From DASQZJ01 sp035638775 (lineage in GTDB: Bacteria > Pseudomonadota > Gammaproteobacteria > UBA5335 > SLRW01): DNA of 64,000 nucleotides. A model generated the notes under the pieces. The model saw only the letters and a list, made by a program, of their open reading frames with translations, was not told where the DNA came from and did not search any database. A program made the translations under genes and the position numbers. Within the stretch, counting starts at the first letter, position 1. Each line of letters begins with the position of its first letter. The stretch is from NCBI GenBank assembly GCA_035638775.1, contig DASQZJ010000014.1, positions 1 through 64,000 on the forward strand. The letters run 5' to 3'. Of the stretch, positions 29,847 through 39,236 are shown one piece after another.

Positions 29847-30370
29847 GGTCACCCTCCGCCGGGACACGGCGGGCGGCCCGGGCCCTCGCCGCCTGCCTGC
29901 TGGCAACCGCGGCAACGGCGGCCCTGGCCGGCCCGGGACTGGCCGCGGCCTTCGGCAACGGCGGTCGCTTCCTGCCGGTGAACCAGGCCTTTCGTTTCGA
30001 GCTGGTGCGCACCGGATCGGACACCTACCAGGCACGCTGGAACATCGCCCCCGGCTACTATCTCTACCGGCACCGGATTCACCTCGTTCTCGCGGGCACG
30101 GACCTGGTACGCAGCGGCCACGCAAAACTGCCGCCGGGACGCGCGGAGGATGACCCCGAATTCGGACGCGTCCGGATCTTCGAAGGGAACCTCACGGTGC
30201 CCCTGACGCTCAAACGGACGGCCCCGGGCGCGGTTCTCACCGTTCGCTACCAGGGCTGCGCGCGCGGGGGCATCTGCTACCCGCCGCAGACCCGGCACGT
30301 ACCACTGGGCAACGCCGGAACCGCCGTACGCGGCTTCCCGGCGCACGGCCACGGAGGCCCCCATGCGTGA
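29816..30370 (+). CDS. stand-alone DsbD N-terminal (nDsbD) domain protein, periplasmic
   Basis: The 184-residue protein has a signal peptide (hydrophobic stretch at about residues 21-45). It then has a single nDsbD domain with the redox motif YQGCARGGICYPPQ, in which Cys148 and Cys154 match the active cysteines of E. coli DsbD-alpha. WNIAPGYYLYRHRI is also typical. The transmembrane beta domain and C-terminal thioredoxin domain of full DsbD are absent. The ATG at 29816 overlaps the end of cutA. It overlaps the next TlpA-like gene by eight bases, so the two proteins probably work together in periplasmic thiol chemistry. Confidence 0.85.
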   Translation: MDRGKHHHRLRSPSAGTRRAARALAACLLATAATAALAGPGLAAAFGNGGRFLPVNQAFRFELVRTGSDTYQARWNIAPGYYLYRHRIHLVLAGTDLVRSGHAKLPPGRAEDDPEFGRVRIFEGNLTVPLTLKRTAPGAVLTVRYQGCARGGICYPPQTRHVPLGNAGTAVRGFPAHGHGGPHA

Positions 30371-30914
30371 AGCCCTGCGAAGCCTGTTGGCACTGGTCCT
30401 GCTGATCGCTGCCGGTGGCGCCGGGTTCGCCCTGTACCAGCACTTCAGCGGCCGCAGCGGCGGCTCGAACGCGCTGCCCTCTCACCGCATCGCGTTCTCG
30501 ATGCCCGACATGGCCGGCAAGACCCGCCACATCAGCCACTGGGACGGCAAGACCGTGCTGCTCAACTTCTGGGCCAGCTGGTGCGGGCCGTGCCGCAAGG
30601 AAATGCCGCTGCTGATCAAGGCGCAGCGGCAGTACGGTGGCCGCGGGCTCCAGGTGATCGGGATCGCCATCGACACGCCGTCCGATGCGCGGCATTTCGC
30701 GCGCTCGATGCACGTCAACTACCCGGTGCTGATCCCTTCGAGCCAGCAGCAGGGGATTTCCCTGGCGGCCCGATATGGTGACCGGATCGGCGGCTTGCCG
30801 TACAGTGTCGTATATCGCCCCGACGGCCGCGTCGTCGGCGTCCATGCCGGCGAGCTCCATCGCCCCGCCCTCGAGACCCTGCTGCACAAGGCGCTGCACA
30901 AGGCGTCGGGCTGA
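30363..30914 (+). CDS. TlpA-family membrane-anchored thiol-disulfide reductase
   Basis: The 183-residue protein has an N-terminal membrane anchor (residues 7-25) and a thioredoxin-like domain with FWASWCGPCRKEMPLL (Cys74, Cys77) and the cis-Pro in GGLPYSVVY. It faces the periplasm and should reduce disulfides in target proteins, for example in cytochrome c maturation. It is translationally coupled to the nDsbD-like gene. Together they look like the two end domains of DsbD made as separate proteins. Confidence 0.88.
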   Translation: MREALRSLLALVLLIAAGGAGFALYQHFSGRSGGSNALPSHRIAFSMPDMAGKTRHISHWDGKTVLLNFWASWCGPCRKEMPLLIKAQRQYGGRGLQVIGIAIDTPSDARHFARSMHVNYPVLIPSSQQQGISLAARYGDRIGGLPYSVVYRPDGRVVGVHAGELHRPALETLLHKALHKASG

Positions 30915-30969
30915 AACTGCCCTGATTTTGCCTCCATCTGGCGCGAAATGCCGACAAATGATGTCGTTC

Positions 30970-30998
30970 TTGATTCGATCGGCAATGCCGGGCAGAAT
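30970..30998 (+). promoter_or_regulatory. candidate sigma-70 promoter for aroQ-accB-accC
   Basis: TTGATT (30970-30975) and CAGAAT (30993-30998) are 17 bases apart, 91 bases upstream of aroQ, within the 174-base gap that follows the TlpA-like gene. Confidence 0.4.
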
Positions 30999-31088
30999 AG
31001 GAGCCACTCCGCGTGACGCCCCGGCACCGGGCGGAGCGCACGTCGACATCCAGAACAAGACGCGACCGACCCGGGCGGTGAAACCGGA

Positions 31089-31541
31089 ATGGCCAGACTG
31101 CTTCTGCTCAACGGTCCCAATCTGAATCTCCTCGGAACCAGGGAGCCGGGGATCTACGGCCACGCGACGCTGGCCGAAATCGAACAGCGCCTGCACGCCG
31201 CCGCCACCGCCGCGGAGCACACCCTGGAAACCTTTCAGAGCAACGCCGAGCACGCGCTGATCGAGCGGGTACACCAGGCGATGCGGGACGGGATCGACTG
31301 GATCATTCTCAATCCGGCCGCGTTCACGCACACCAGTATCGCCCTGCGCGATGCCCTTCTCGCGAGCGCGATCCCGTTCGTCGAGGTGCATCTGTCCAAC
31401 ATCGCCGCGCGCGAGCCGTTCCGCAGGCAATCCTGTTTCTCCGACATCGCCGCCGGCGTGATCACCGGACTGGGGGCACGGGGCTACGATCTGGCCCTGA
31501 AAGCCATCCTGGACGGGCTCGATGCGACGCAAACCGGCTGA
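31089..31541 (+). CDS. aroQ: type II 3-dehydroquinate dehydratase
   Basis: The 150-residue enzyme catalyses the third step of the shikimate pathway. LLLNGPNLNLLGTREPGIYG holds the catalytic Arg and Tyr. NPAAFTHTSIALRDAL and EVHLSNIAAREPFRRQS complete the site, with the catalytic His in the latter. It starts the aroQ-accB-accC unit, an order widespread in gammaproteobacteria. Confidence 0.97.
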   Translation: MARLLLLNGPNLNLLGTREPGIYGHATLAEIEQRLHAAATAAEHTLETFQSNAEHALIERVHQAMRDGIDWIILNPAAFTHTSIALRDALLASAIPFVEVHLSNIAAREPFRRQSCFSDIAAGVITGLGARGYDLALKAILDGLDATQTG

Positions 31542-31557
31542 ACGAAAAGGCGAAGGC

Positions 31558-32013
31558 ATGGATATTCGCAAGGTCAAGAAGCTTATAGAGCTGCTGGAGG
31601 AGTCCGGAATCGCCGAGCTGGAGATCAAGGAGGGCGACGACTCCGTACGCATCAACCGCTACGGGCAGCAGACGGCGGTGAGTTATCCGCCCCCCGCCGC
31701 CCCCGCGCCGGCACAGCCTGCGCCCGCCTCCGGGGAAGCGCCCGCGGAGCCCGCGGCGGAGGGCGGCGAGGAGCTCCAGGGCCACGCGATCTGCTCGCCG
31801 ATGGTGGGCACCTTCTACCGGGCCCCGGCCCCGGACGCCCAGCCCTTCGTGGAAGTCGGCCAGGAGGTGCGTGAGGGCGAGCCGGTGTGCATCGTCGAGG
31901 CGATGAAAATGATGAACCAGATCGAGGCCGACCGCAGCGGCCGCATCGTGGACATCCTGGCCGAAAACGGCGAGCCGGTAGAATACGGGCAGCCACTGAT
32001 CCTCATCCAGTAG
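31558..32013 (+). CDS. accB: biotin carboxyl carrier protein of acetyl-CoA carboxylase
   Basis: The 151-residue protein has an N-terminal helical region, a Pro/Ala-rich linker (about residues 43-70) and a C-terminal biotinyl domain with VEAMKMMNQI, where Lys117 carries biotin. SPMVGTFYRAPAPDAQPFVEVG is the typical thumb-containing AccB segment. The ATG at 31558 gives the standard length. It lies 16 bases after aroQ. Confidence 0.97.
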   Translation: MDIRKVKKLIELLEESGIAELEIKEGDDSVRINRYGQQTAVSYPPPAAPAPAQPAPASGEAPAEPAAEGGEELQGHAICSPMVGTFYRAPAPDAQPFVEVGQEVREGEPVCIVEAMKMMNQIEADRSGRIVDILAENGEPVEYGQPLILIQ

Positions 32014-32064
32014 CCCGGCTCTTCCGTCGCCGGGCACCGCCCAACGCTGCAAGAAGCACGAACC

Positions 32065-33405
32065 ATGCTCGATAAAGTGTTGATCGCCAACCGGGGCGAA
32101 ATCGCGTTGCGCATCCTGCGCGCCTGCCGCGAGCTGGATATCGGTACCGTTGCCGTCCACTCGACCGTGGACCGCGAGCAGCCGCACGTACTGCTGGCCG
32201 ACGAGAGCGTATGCATCGGACCGCCGCAGTCGTCCGAGAGCTACCTCAACATGCCCGCCATCATCAGCGCGGCGGAGGTCAGCGACTCGGTCGCGGTGCA
32301 CCCCGGCTACGGTTTCCTCTCCGAGAATGCCGACTTCGCCGAGCGGGTCGAGGAAAGCGGGTTCATCTTCATCGGCCCGCGCCCCGAGACCATCCGCCTG
32401 ATGGGAGACAAGGTATCCGCCATCCGGGCCATGCAGGAAGCAGGAGTCCCCTGCGTCCCGGGCTCGGCCGGCGCGCTCGACAACGACGCCGATCGCACCC
32501 TCGCGATCGCGCGCGAGATCGGTTACCCGGTGCTGATCAAGGCGGCGGCCGGCGGCGGCGGGCGCGGCATGCGCGTGGTGCACGCCGAGGCCCACCTGAT
32601 CAACGCGATCTCGCTCACCCGCAGCGAGGCCCGGGCTTCCTTCGGCGACGACTCGGTGTACATGGAGAAATACCTGGAGCACCCGCGCCACATCGAGTTC
32701 CAGGTGCTGGCCGACGGCCAGGGCAACGCCATTCACCTGGGGGAGCGTGACTGTTCCATGCAGCGTCGCCACCAGAAGATCATCGAGGAAGCGCCGGCGC
32801 CCGGGCTCCACGCGAGCGTCCGCCAGCGCATGGGCGAGCTCTGCGTGGAAGCCTGCCATCGCATCGGCTATCGCGGCGCGGGCACCTTCGAGTTTCTCTA
32901 CGAGAACGGCGAGTTCTACTTCATCGAGATGAACACGCGGCTCCAGGTCGAGCACCCGATCACGGAGATGATCACCGGCGTGGACATCGTCAAGGAGCAG
33001 ATCCGGGTCGCGGCCGGGGAACCGCTGCGCCACAAGCAATCGGACATCGAGGTGCGCGGGCACGCCGTCGAGTGCCGCATCAACGCCGAGCACCCGCGCA
33101 CCTTCGTGCCTTCGCCCGGCAGGGTCCACAACTACCATGCTCCCGGCGGACCGGGCATCCGCATGGACTCGCACCTGTACAACGGCTACACCGTTCCCCC
33201 GCACTACGATTCGCTGATCGCCAAGCTGGTCGCCCACGGCGACAGCCGGAGCTCGGCCATCGCGCGGATGCGCAACGCGCTCACCGAGCTGGTGGTCGAA
33301 GGTATCGACACGAACGCGGCGCTGCACCATGATCTGATGCTGGACCGGGCGTTCCAGGCGGGCGGTACCGACATCCACTACCTGGAAAAGAAGCTCGGGC
33401 GGTGA
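32065..33405 (+). CDS. accC: biotin carboxylase subunit of acetyl-CoA carboxylase
   Basis: The 446-residue ATP-grasp enzyme carboxylates biotin on AccB. MLDKVLIANRGEIALRILRA, the glycine-rich ATP loop KAAAGGGGRGMRVV, ERDCSMQRRHQKIIEEAPAP and EMNTRLQVEHPITEM are all intact. The length is right for AccC. It is separate from the second biotin-carboxylase gene at the right end of the window, which belongs to a catabolic carboxylase. Confidence 0.97.
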   Translation: MLDKVLIANRGEIALRILRACRELDIGTVAVHSTVDREQPHVLLADESVCIGPPQSSESYLNMPAIISAAEVSDSVAVHPGYGFLSENADFAERVEESGFIFIGPRPETIRLMGDKVSAIRAMQEAGVPCVPGSAGALDNDADRTLAIAREIGYPVLIKAAAGGGGRGMRVVHAEAHLINAISLTRSEARASFGDDSVYMEKYLEHPRHIEFQVLADGQGNAIHLGERDCSMQRRHQKIIEEAPAPGLHASVRQRMGELCVEACHRIGYRGAGTFEFLYENGEFYFIEMNTRLQVEHPITEMITGVDIVKEQIRVAAGEPLRHKQSDIEVRGHAVECRINAEHPRTFVPSPGRVHNYHAPGGPGIRMDSHLYNGYTVPPHYDSLIAKLVAHGDSRSSAIARMRNALTELVVEGIDTNAALHHDLMLDRAFQAGGTDIHYLEKKLGR

Positions 33406-33475
33406 GCGGCCGGGCCCCCCGGCCCCGCGTGGCCGGGCCGAGGACCGGGTTCCGATACCCACCGGACCACCAGTG

Positions 33476-34360
33476 ATGGGATGGCAACAGCTCCTGATCG
33501 ACCTGGATGACGAGGATGTCGATACCCTCGAGGTGGCCCTGCTCGAGCACGGTGCCCAGGCCGTGACCCTGCAGGACGCGCGCGACGACCCGATCCTGGA
33601 ACCGCCGCCGGGCGCGCATCCGCTCTGGGACCGGCCACGGCTGGTGGCACTGTTCGACAGCGAATGCGACGTCGAGGCCGCCGTCCGGGGAACCTACCGC
33701 ACCCTCGGCCGGCGGGCCCCGCCGCACAGCGTCGAGCCGCTCGAGGACCGGGACTGGGAACGCGCCTGGATGGAGGACTTCCGCGCGATGCGCTTCGGGC
33801 GCCGCCTGTGGGTATGCCCCCGCGGCTCCACCCCGCCGGACCCGGAGGCGGTCAACGTGATGCTCGATCCGGGGCTGGCCTTCGGCACCGGAACGCACGC
33901 GACGACGGCGCTGTGCCTTGAATGGCTCGACGCCAATGGTGCTGACGTGGCGGGCGAGGTGATCGACTACGGCTGCGGATCCGGCATCCTGTCCATCGCG
34001 GCGGCCCGTCTCGGCGCCCGGCGCGTATGGGCCGTGGACAACGATCCGCAGGCGCTGCTCGCGACACGCGAGAACGCGGCCCACAACGCGGTCGCCGGGA
34101 CCGTCCGGCCGCGCCTGCCGGAAGAGCTGTCGGCGCTGCAGGCCGATCTGCTGCTGGCGAACATCCTGGCCGCCCCGCTGATCGAGCTCGCAGACCGGAT
34201 CGCCGACCGTGTTCGCCCGGGCGGACACGTCGTCCTGTCCGGCATCCTCCGCGATCAGGCGAAGCGCGTCGCGGACGCCTACGGCGCGGCATTCCGGATG
34301 GACCCGCCGACGTCGCGCGAGGAGTGGGTACGGTTGAGCGGCGTTCGCCGCGAGCCGTAG
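33476..34360 (+). CDS. prmA: ribosomal protein L11 methyltransferase
   Basis: The 294-residue protein has the PrmA layout: an N-terminal L11-binding domain (MGWQQLLIDLDDEDVDTLEV) and a Rossmann methyltransferase domain with MLDPGLAFGTGTHATT, VIDYGCGSGILSIAAARLGA and DLLLANILAAPL. It trimethylates L11. A GTG one codon upstream of the chosen ATG is possible. The position after accC is the usual one. Confidence 0.95.
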   Translation: MGWQQLLIDLDDEDVDTLEVALLEHGAQAVTLQDARDDPILEPPPGAHPLWDRPRLVALFDSECDVEAAVRGTYRTLGRRAPPHSVEPLEDRDWERAWMEDFRAMRFGRRLWVCPRGSTPPDPEAVNVMLDPGLAFGTGTHATTALCLEWLDANGADVAGEVIDYGCGSGILSIAAARLGARRVWAVDNDPQALLATRENAAHNAVAGTVRPRLPEELSALQADLLLANILAAPLIELADRIADRVRPGGHVVLSGILRDQAKRVADAYGAAFRMDPPTSREEWVRLSGVRREP

Positions 34361-34376
34361 CGCCACGGAGGTCCGG

Positions 34377-35225
34377 ATGTACACCCGCTGCCCGGAGTGC
34401 CACACGGATTTCGTCGTCGGTGCGACCCAGCTGCGGGCCGCGCGTGGCCTGGTTCGCTGCAGCCGCTGCGGTGCGACGTTCAACGCCCTGGACGACCTTC
34501 ACGACGACATGCCGCCACCACTGGCAGAACAGGACGGGGACACCGAACCGGCAACGCCCCCGCCCTACCGCTGGGCGGACGACGACGGCGCCGACTGGTG
34601 GACCATCCCGCCGGACCTGGAGCAGCGCCCGGACGCCGGACCGGCGTCACAGCCGGAGCCGGTGCGGCCGGAAGCCGAAGACCCGGGCGCCGACGAAACC
34701 GGGGATTCCCCGTTCGCCGAAGCTCCCCGGCCACGCCGCCCGCGGCGCTGGCTGTGGGGAACGCTCTGCGTACTGGCCCTGCTGGCGCTGGCGGCGCAGG
34801 CCGGGTTCTGGAACCGGGATTCGTGGGCCGAGTCGCCGCAGTGGCGGCCGGTGCTCGCGGCGGTCTGCGGCCGCCTCCCGGTCCCCTGCGGCCTGCCGCC
34901 ATTCGTCATGCTCGACCGGCTGCGTCTGGAAAACTACACGTTCTCCGCCGATCCCGACCGTCCCGGCGCCCTCTCGTTCTCCGGCGTGCTCGTGAACCGC
35001 GCTCCCCTGCCCCAGGCCTTCCCCCTGCTCCACATCAGCATGGAGAATCGCTGGGGAGATACGGTCGCCGTCGGCGCCTTCGGTCCCGCGGACTACCTGG
35101 GCGAGCCGGTCGACACGGAAGACGGCATTCGCCCGGGGCAGCACATTCCCATCCGTCTGGAGCTGAAGGATCCGGGATCACAGGCCAGCGGTTTCCAGTT
35201 CGAGTTCGCCTCTCCGGACCGCTAG
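34377..35225 (+). CDS. zinc-ribbon and DUF3426 membrane protein
   Basis: The 282-residue protein opens with an MJ0042-type zinc finger, CPECHTDF...CSRCGATF. An acidic, Pro-rich linker follows (about residues 45-115), then one membrane helix (WLWGTLCVLALLALAAQAG) and a DUF3426 domain with YTFSADPDRPGALSFSGVLVNRA. It sits 16 bases after prmA. Proteins of this type usually lie between prmA and the dus/fis genes in gammaproteobacteria. The function is unknown. Confidence 0.85.
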   Translation: MYTRCPECHTDFVVGATQLRAARGLVRCSRCGATFNALDDLHDDMPPPLAEQDGDTEPATPPPYRWADDDGADWWTIPPDLEQRPDAGPASQPEPVRPEAEDPGADETGDSPFAEAPRPRRPRRWLWGTLCVLALLALAAQAGFWNRDSWAESPQWRPVLAAVCGRLPVPCGLPPFVMLDRLRLENYTFSADPDRPGALSFSGVLVNRAPLPQAFPLLHISMENRWGDTVAVGAFGPADYLGEPVDTEDGIRPGQHIPIRLELKDPGSQASGFQFEFASPDR

Positions 35226-35705
35226 GCGCGTTATTCCGAAGAGCCCGGGTCGGAAGCGGTGGCGGATGCAAAATCCGCCTACAAGCCGCCGGCGTAATGA
35301 GCTAGGATTACCCGGAGAATCGTCGCCACCGATGGACCGGCCCGCGAGCTGCCTCGCGGAGACCCCGGCCCGGCCAACGCGACCGCCGGCAACGTGGCAC
35401 ACAGGGGGGCGCCGGATCTGCTTCTCGATCCGCTCGCGTGCGGCGCCCATCCGGCCCGGCCGATGCCGGGCCGTCGCGGGTAAGCACTCCCGCGTATGTG
35501 CTGGCAGGAGACTTTCGGCGCGTGCCGTGTGCGTGGGCACCGCCGGCCGACTGCCCGTTTGCGTCAGCGGGCAGCCGGTGAGCACCATCGCCCGGATAAA
35601 CACAGATAAGGACGGCTCCCGACCACGTTCCGGCCGGGCAGGCCCGGCACATGCGGTGTGGCCGGGACCAATGCCGTCCCGCCGCGTTGCAAGGGGGTCG
35701 AAGAC
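35226..35705 (+). other. 480-base leader upstream of fis, no gene seen
   Basis: This is the position where many gammaproteobacteria carry dusB. No frame shows a Dus-like sequence. The stretch is GC-rich, except for a few AT-rich patches near 35290-35310 and 35590-35610 that could hold fis promoters. Fis genes are usually under strong growth-rate and stringent control, so a long leader is not unexpected. Confidence 0.5.
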
Positions 35706-35990
35706 ATGCTCAATCCGGAGAAGGCCGTCGGTCTGCATATGGAGCCACCCAAGAACCCGCCCGAGCCGCTCAGGACATGTGTGCAGAAAGCGCTCGACAA
35801 GTACTTCGCCGACCTGAACGGGCACGCTCCCGGTGATCTCTACCAGATGGTGATGCGCGAGGTGGAAGCACCCCTGCTCGAATCCGTGATGGCGTATACC
35901 CGCGGAAACCAGACGCGGGCAGCGGAAATCCTGGGCATCAACCGCAGCACCCTGCGTAAGCGCCTGAGGACCCACAACCTCGACAAGTAA
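35706..35990 (+). CDS. fis: nucleoid-associated DNA-binding protein Fis
   Basis: The 94-residue protein ends with the Fis helix-turn-helix GNQTRAAEILGINRSTLRKR and has the preceding helices, VMREVEAPLLESVMAYT. It bends DNA and regulates growth genes. The N-terminal beta-hairpin region is short. I chose the ATG that begins MLNPEKAVG. It precedes purH, as in several gammaproteobacteria. Confidence 0.95.
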   Translation: MLNPEKAVGLHMEPPKNPPEPLRTCVQKALDKYFADLNGHAPGDLYQMVMREVEAPLLESVMAYTRGNQTRAAEILGINRSTLRKRLRTHNLDK

Positions 35991-36106
35991 CGCCCGCGTG
36001 CGGATAATGCGCGCCATCCGGCCCGCACCGCGCCCGGTCCACCCGCCGCCGTGAGCGGGCGGATCGTGCAGCACGTCGCCCCCAACCCGCGGAGCAGGAC
36101 TTCGCC

Positions 36107-37669
<1,563 letters not shown>

Positions 37670-37694
37670 GTCACCCCGAAGCGGAGAGATGTCC

Positions 37695-38987
37695 ATGTCG
37701 CAAGATGCCATGACGGTGCTGGTGGTCGGAGGCGGCGGCCGCGAGCATGCGCTCGCGTGGAAAGCCTCTCTCTCGCTGCGCGTGAGCCGGGTGCTGGTGG
37801 CGCCGGGCAACCCGGGAACGGACAGGGAGCCGGGGATCGAAAACGCGGCGGTCGCGGCAGACGACCTCGACGGCCTGGTCGCGCTGGCGCGCCGGGAGGC
37901 CGTCGACCTGACCATCGTGGGCCCGGAGGCACCGCTGGTGGCCGGCCTTGCCGACCGCTTCGAGGAAGCCGGCCTGCGCTGCTTCGGTCCCCGTGCCGGG
38001 GCCGCCCGCCTGGAGGGCTCGAAGGCTTTCGCGAAGGCGTTCCTCACCCGTCACGGCATCCCCACGGCGGGCTATCGAACGTTCCGGGATCCGGACGAGG
38101 CCGAGCGCTACGTCCGGGATCACCGTGGCCCGCTGGTGGTCAAGGCCGACGGCCTCGCCGCCGGCAAGGGCGTGGTGATCGCGCGCAGCCCGGACGAGGC
38201 CGCCGACGCGGCCCGGGCGATGCTCAGCGAGGGCCGTTTCGGCCCGGCGGGCTCGGAAGTCGTGATCGAGGATTTCCTGGAAGGGGAAGAGGCCAGTTTC
38301 ATCGCCATGGTGGACGGCGAGCATGTACTGCCGCTCGCAACCTCGCAGGATCACAAGCGCCTGGGCGACGGCGACAGCGGGCCCAACACCGGGGGCATGG
38401 GCGCCTACTCGCCCGCACCCGTGGTGACCCCGGCGGTCCATGAGCGGGTCATGCGCGAGGTGATCGAGCCGACGATCGCGGGCATGGCACGGGACGGCCA
38501 TCGCTACACCGGATTCCTCTACGCCGGACTGATGGTCGCCCCGGACGGCACGCCACGCGTACTGGAATTCAACTGCCGCTTCGGCGATCCCGAGGCACAG
38601 CCGGTACTGATGCGACTGCAGTCCGACCTGGTCGCGCTGTGCGAGGCCGCCCTCGATGGCAGGCTGGATGCCGTGGAGGCAGCCTGGGACCCCCGCCCGG
38701 CGGTGGGCGTGGTGATGGCTTCCGGAGGCTATCCCGGACGTTACCGGAAGGGCCTGCCGATCGAGGGGCTGGAGGCGGATGCTGACCCGGAAGTGAAGGT
38801 CTTCCATGCCGGAACCGCGCGCCGGGAGCACGGGATCGTGACCGCCGGAGGCCGGGTGCTGTGCGTGTGTGCCCTGGGCGCGACGGTCGCCGACGCCCGC
38901 GACCGTGCCTACGAGCGTGTCGCCGGCATCGCCTGGGAGGGCGCGGTCTACCGGCACGATATCGCGGCCCGCGCGATCGATCGATAA
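37695..38987 (+). CDS. purD: phosphoribosylamine-glycine ligase
   Basis: The 430-residue ATP-grasp ligase makes GAR from PRA and glycine. MTVLVVGGGGREHALAWK, GPEAPLVAGLAD, VKADGLAAGKGVVIA and NTGGMGAYSPAPVVT are diagnostic. Of three close in-frame ATGs I took 37695, which is best spaced from GGAGAG. It follows purH by 25 bases, as a purHD operon. Confidence 0.96.
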   Translation: MSQDAMTVLVVGGGGREHALAWKASLSLRVSRVLVAPGNPGTDREPGIENAAVAADDLDGLVALARREAVDLTIVGPEAPLVAGLADRFEEAGLRCFGPRAGAARLEGSKAFAKAFLTRHGIPTAGYRTFRDPDEAERYVRDHRGPLVVKADGLAAGKGVVIARSPDEAADAARAMLSEGRFGPAGSEVVIEDFLEGEEASFIAMVDGEHVLPLATSQDHKRLGDGDSGPNTGGMGAYSPAPVVTPAVHERVMREVIEPTIAGMARDGHRYTGFLYAGLMVAPDGTPRVLEFNCRFGDPEAQPVLMRLQSDLVALCEAALDGRLDAVEAAWDPRPAVGVVMASGGYPGRYRKGLPIEGLEADADPEVKVFHAGTARREHGIVTAGGRVLCVCALGATVADARDRAYERVAGIAWEGAVYRHDIAARAIDR

Positions 38988-39048
38988 GGCGGGCAGGCTT
39001 GAGCGGAGCGGCGGTCGGGTACCGGGGTGTGGATAATAAGTAACGGAC

Positions 39049-39227
39049 AGTTTTAAGTTTTAGGTGTTGAGTTTTAAGAAAGAAGCGGCGGATCGAGGTG
39101 CTCAATCTGCGGCGACAGGCTGGCCGCGCGGATGCGAAATGACGCCCGTGGCTGGGACTGTAAGCAGCACCCAGCTGCCCGCGCCGACGCCTCTTCACTT
39201 AAGACTCAACACTTAAAACTTAATACT
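39049..39227. repeat. AT-rich 30-bp inverted-repeat element between convergent genes
   Basis: The left arm 39049-39078 and right arm 39198-39227 are reverse complements at 27 of 30 positions, around a 119-base GC-rich centre. The arm core TTAAGTTTTA is the same as in the element at 7507-7841. It lies between the 3' ends of purD and the TPR/barrel gene. Transcribed from either side it would form a long AU-rich stem, so a bidirectional terminator or 3'-end stabiliser is possible. It may also be a small mobile repeat. Confidence 0.8.
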
Positions 39228-39236
39228 CTGTTTTTT

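Noticed and set aside
35266..35817. Possible gene in the fis leader
   Set aside because: The frame is Arg/Pro/Ser-rich, has no ribosome site and runs into fis in another frame.
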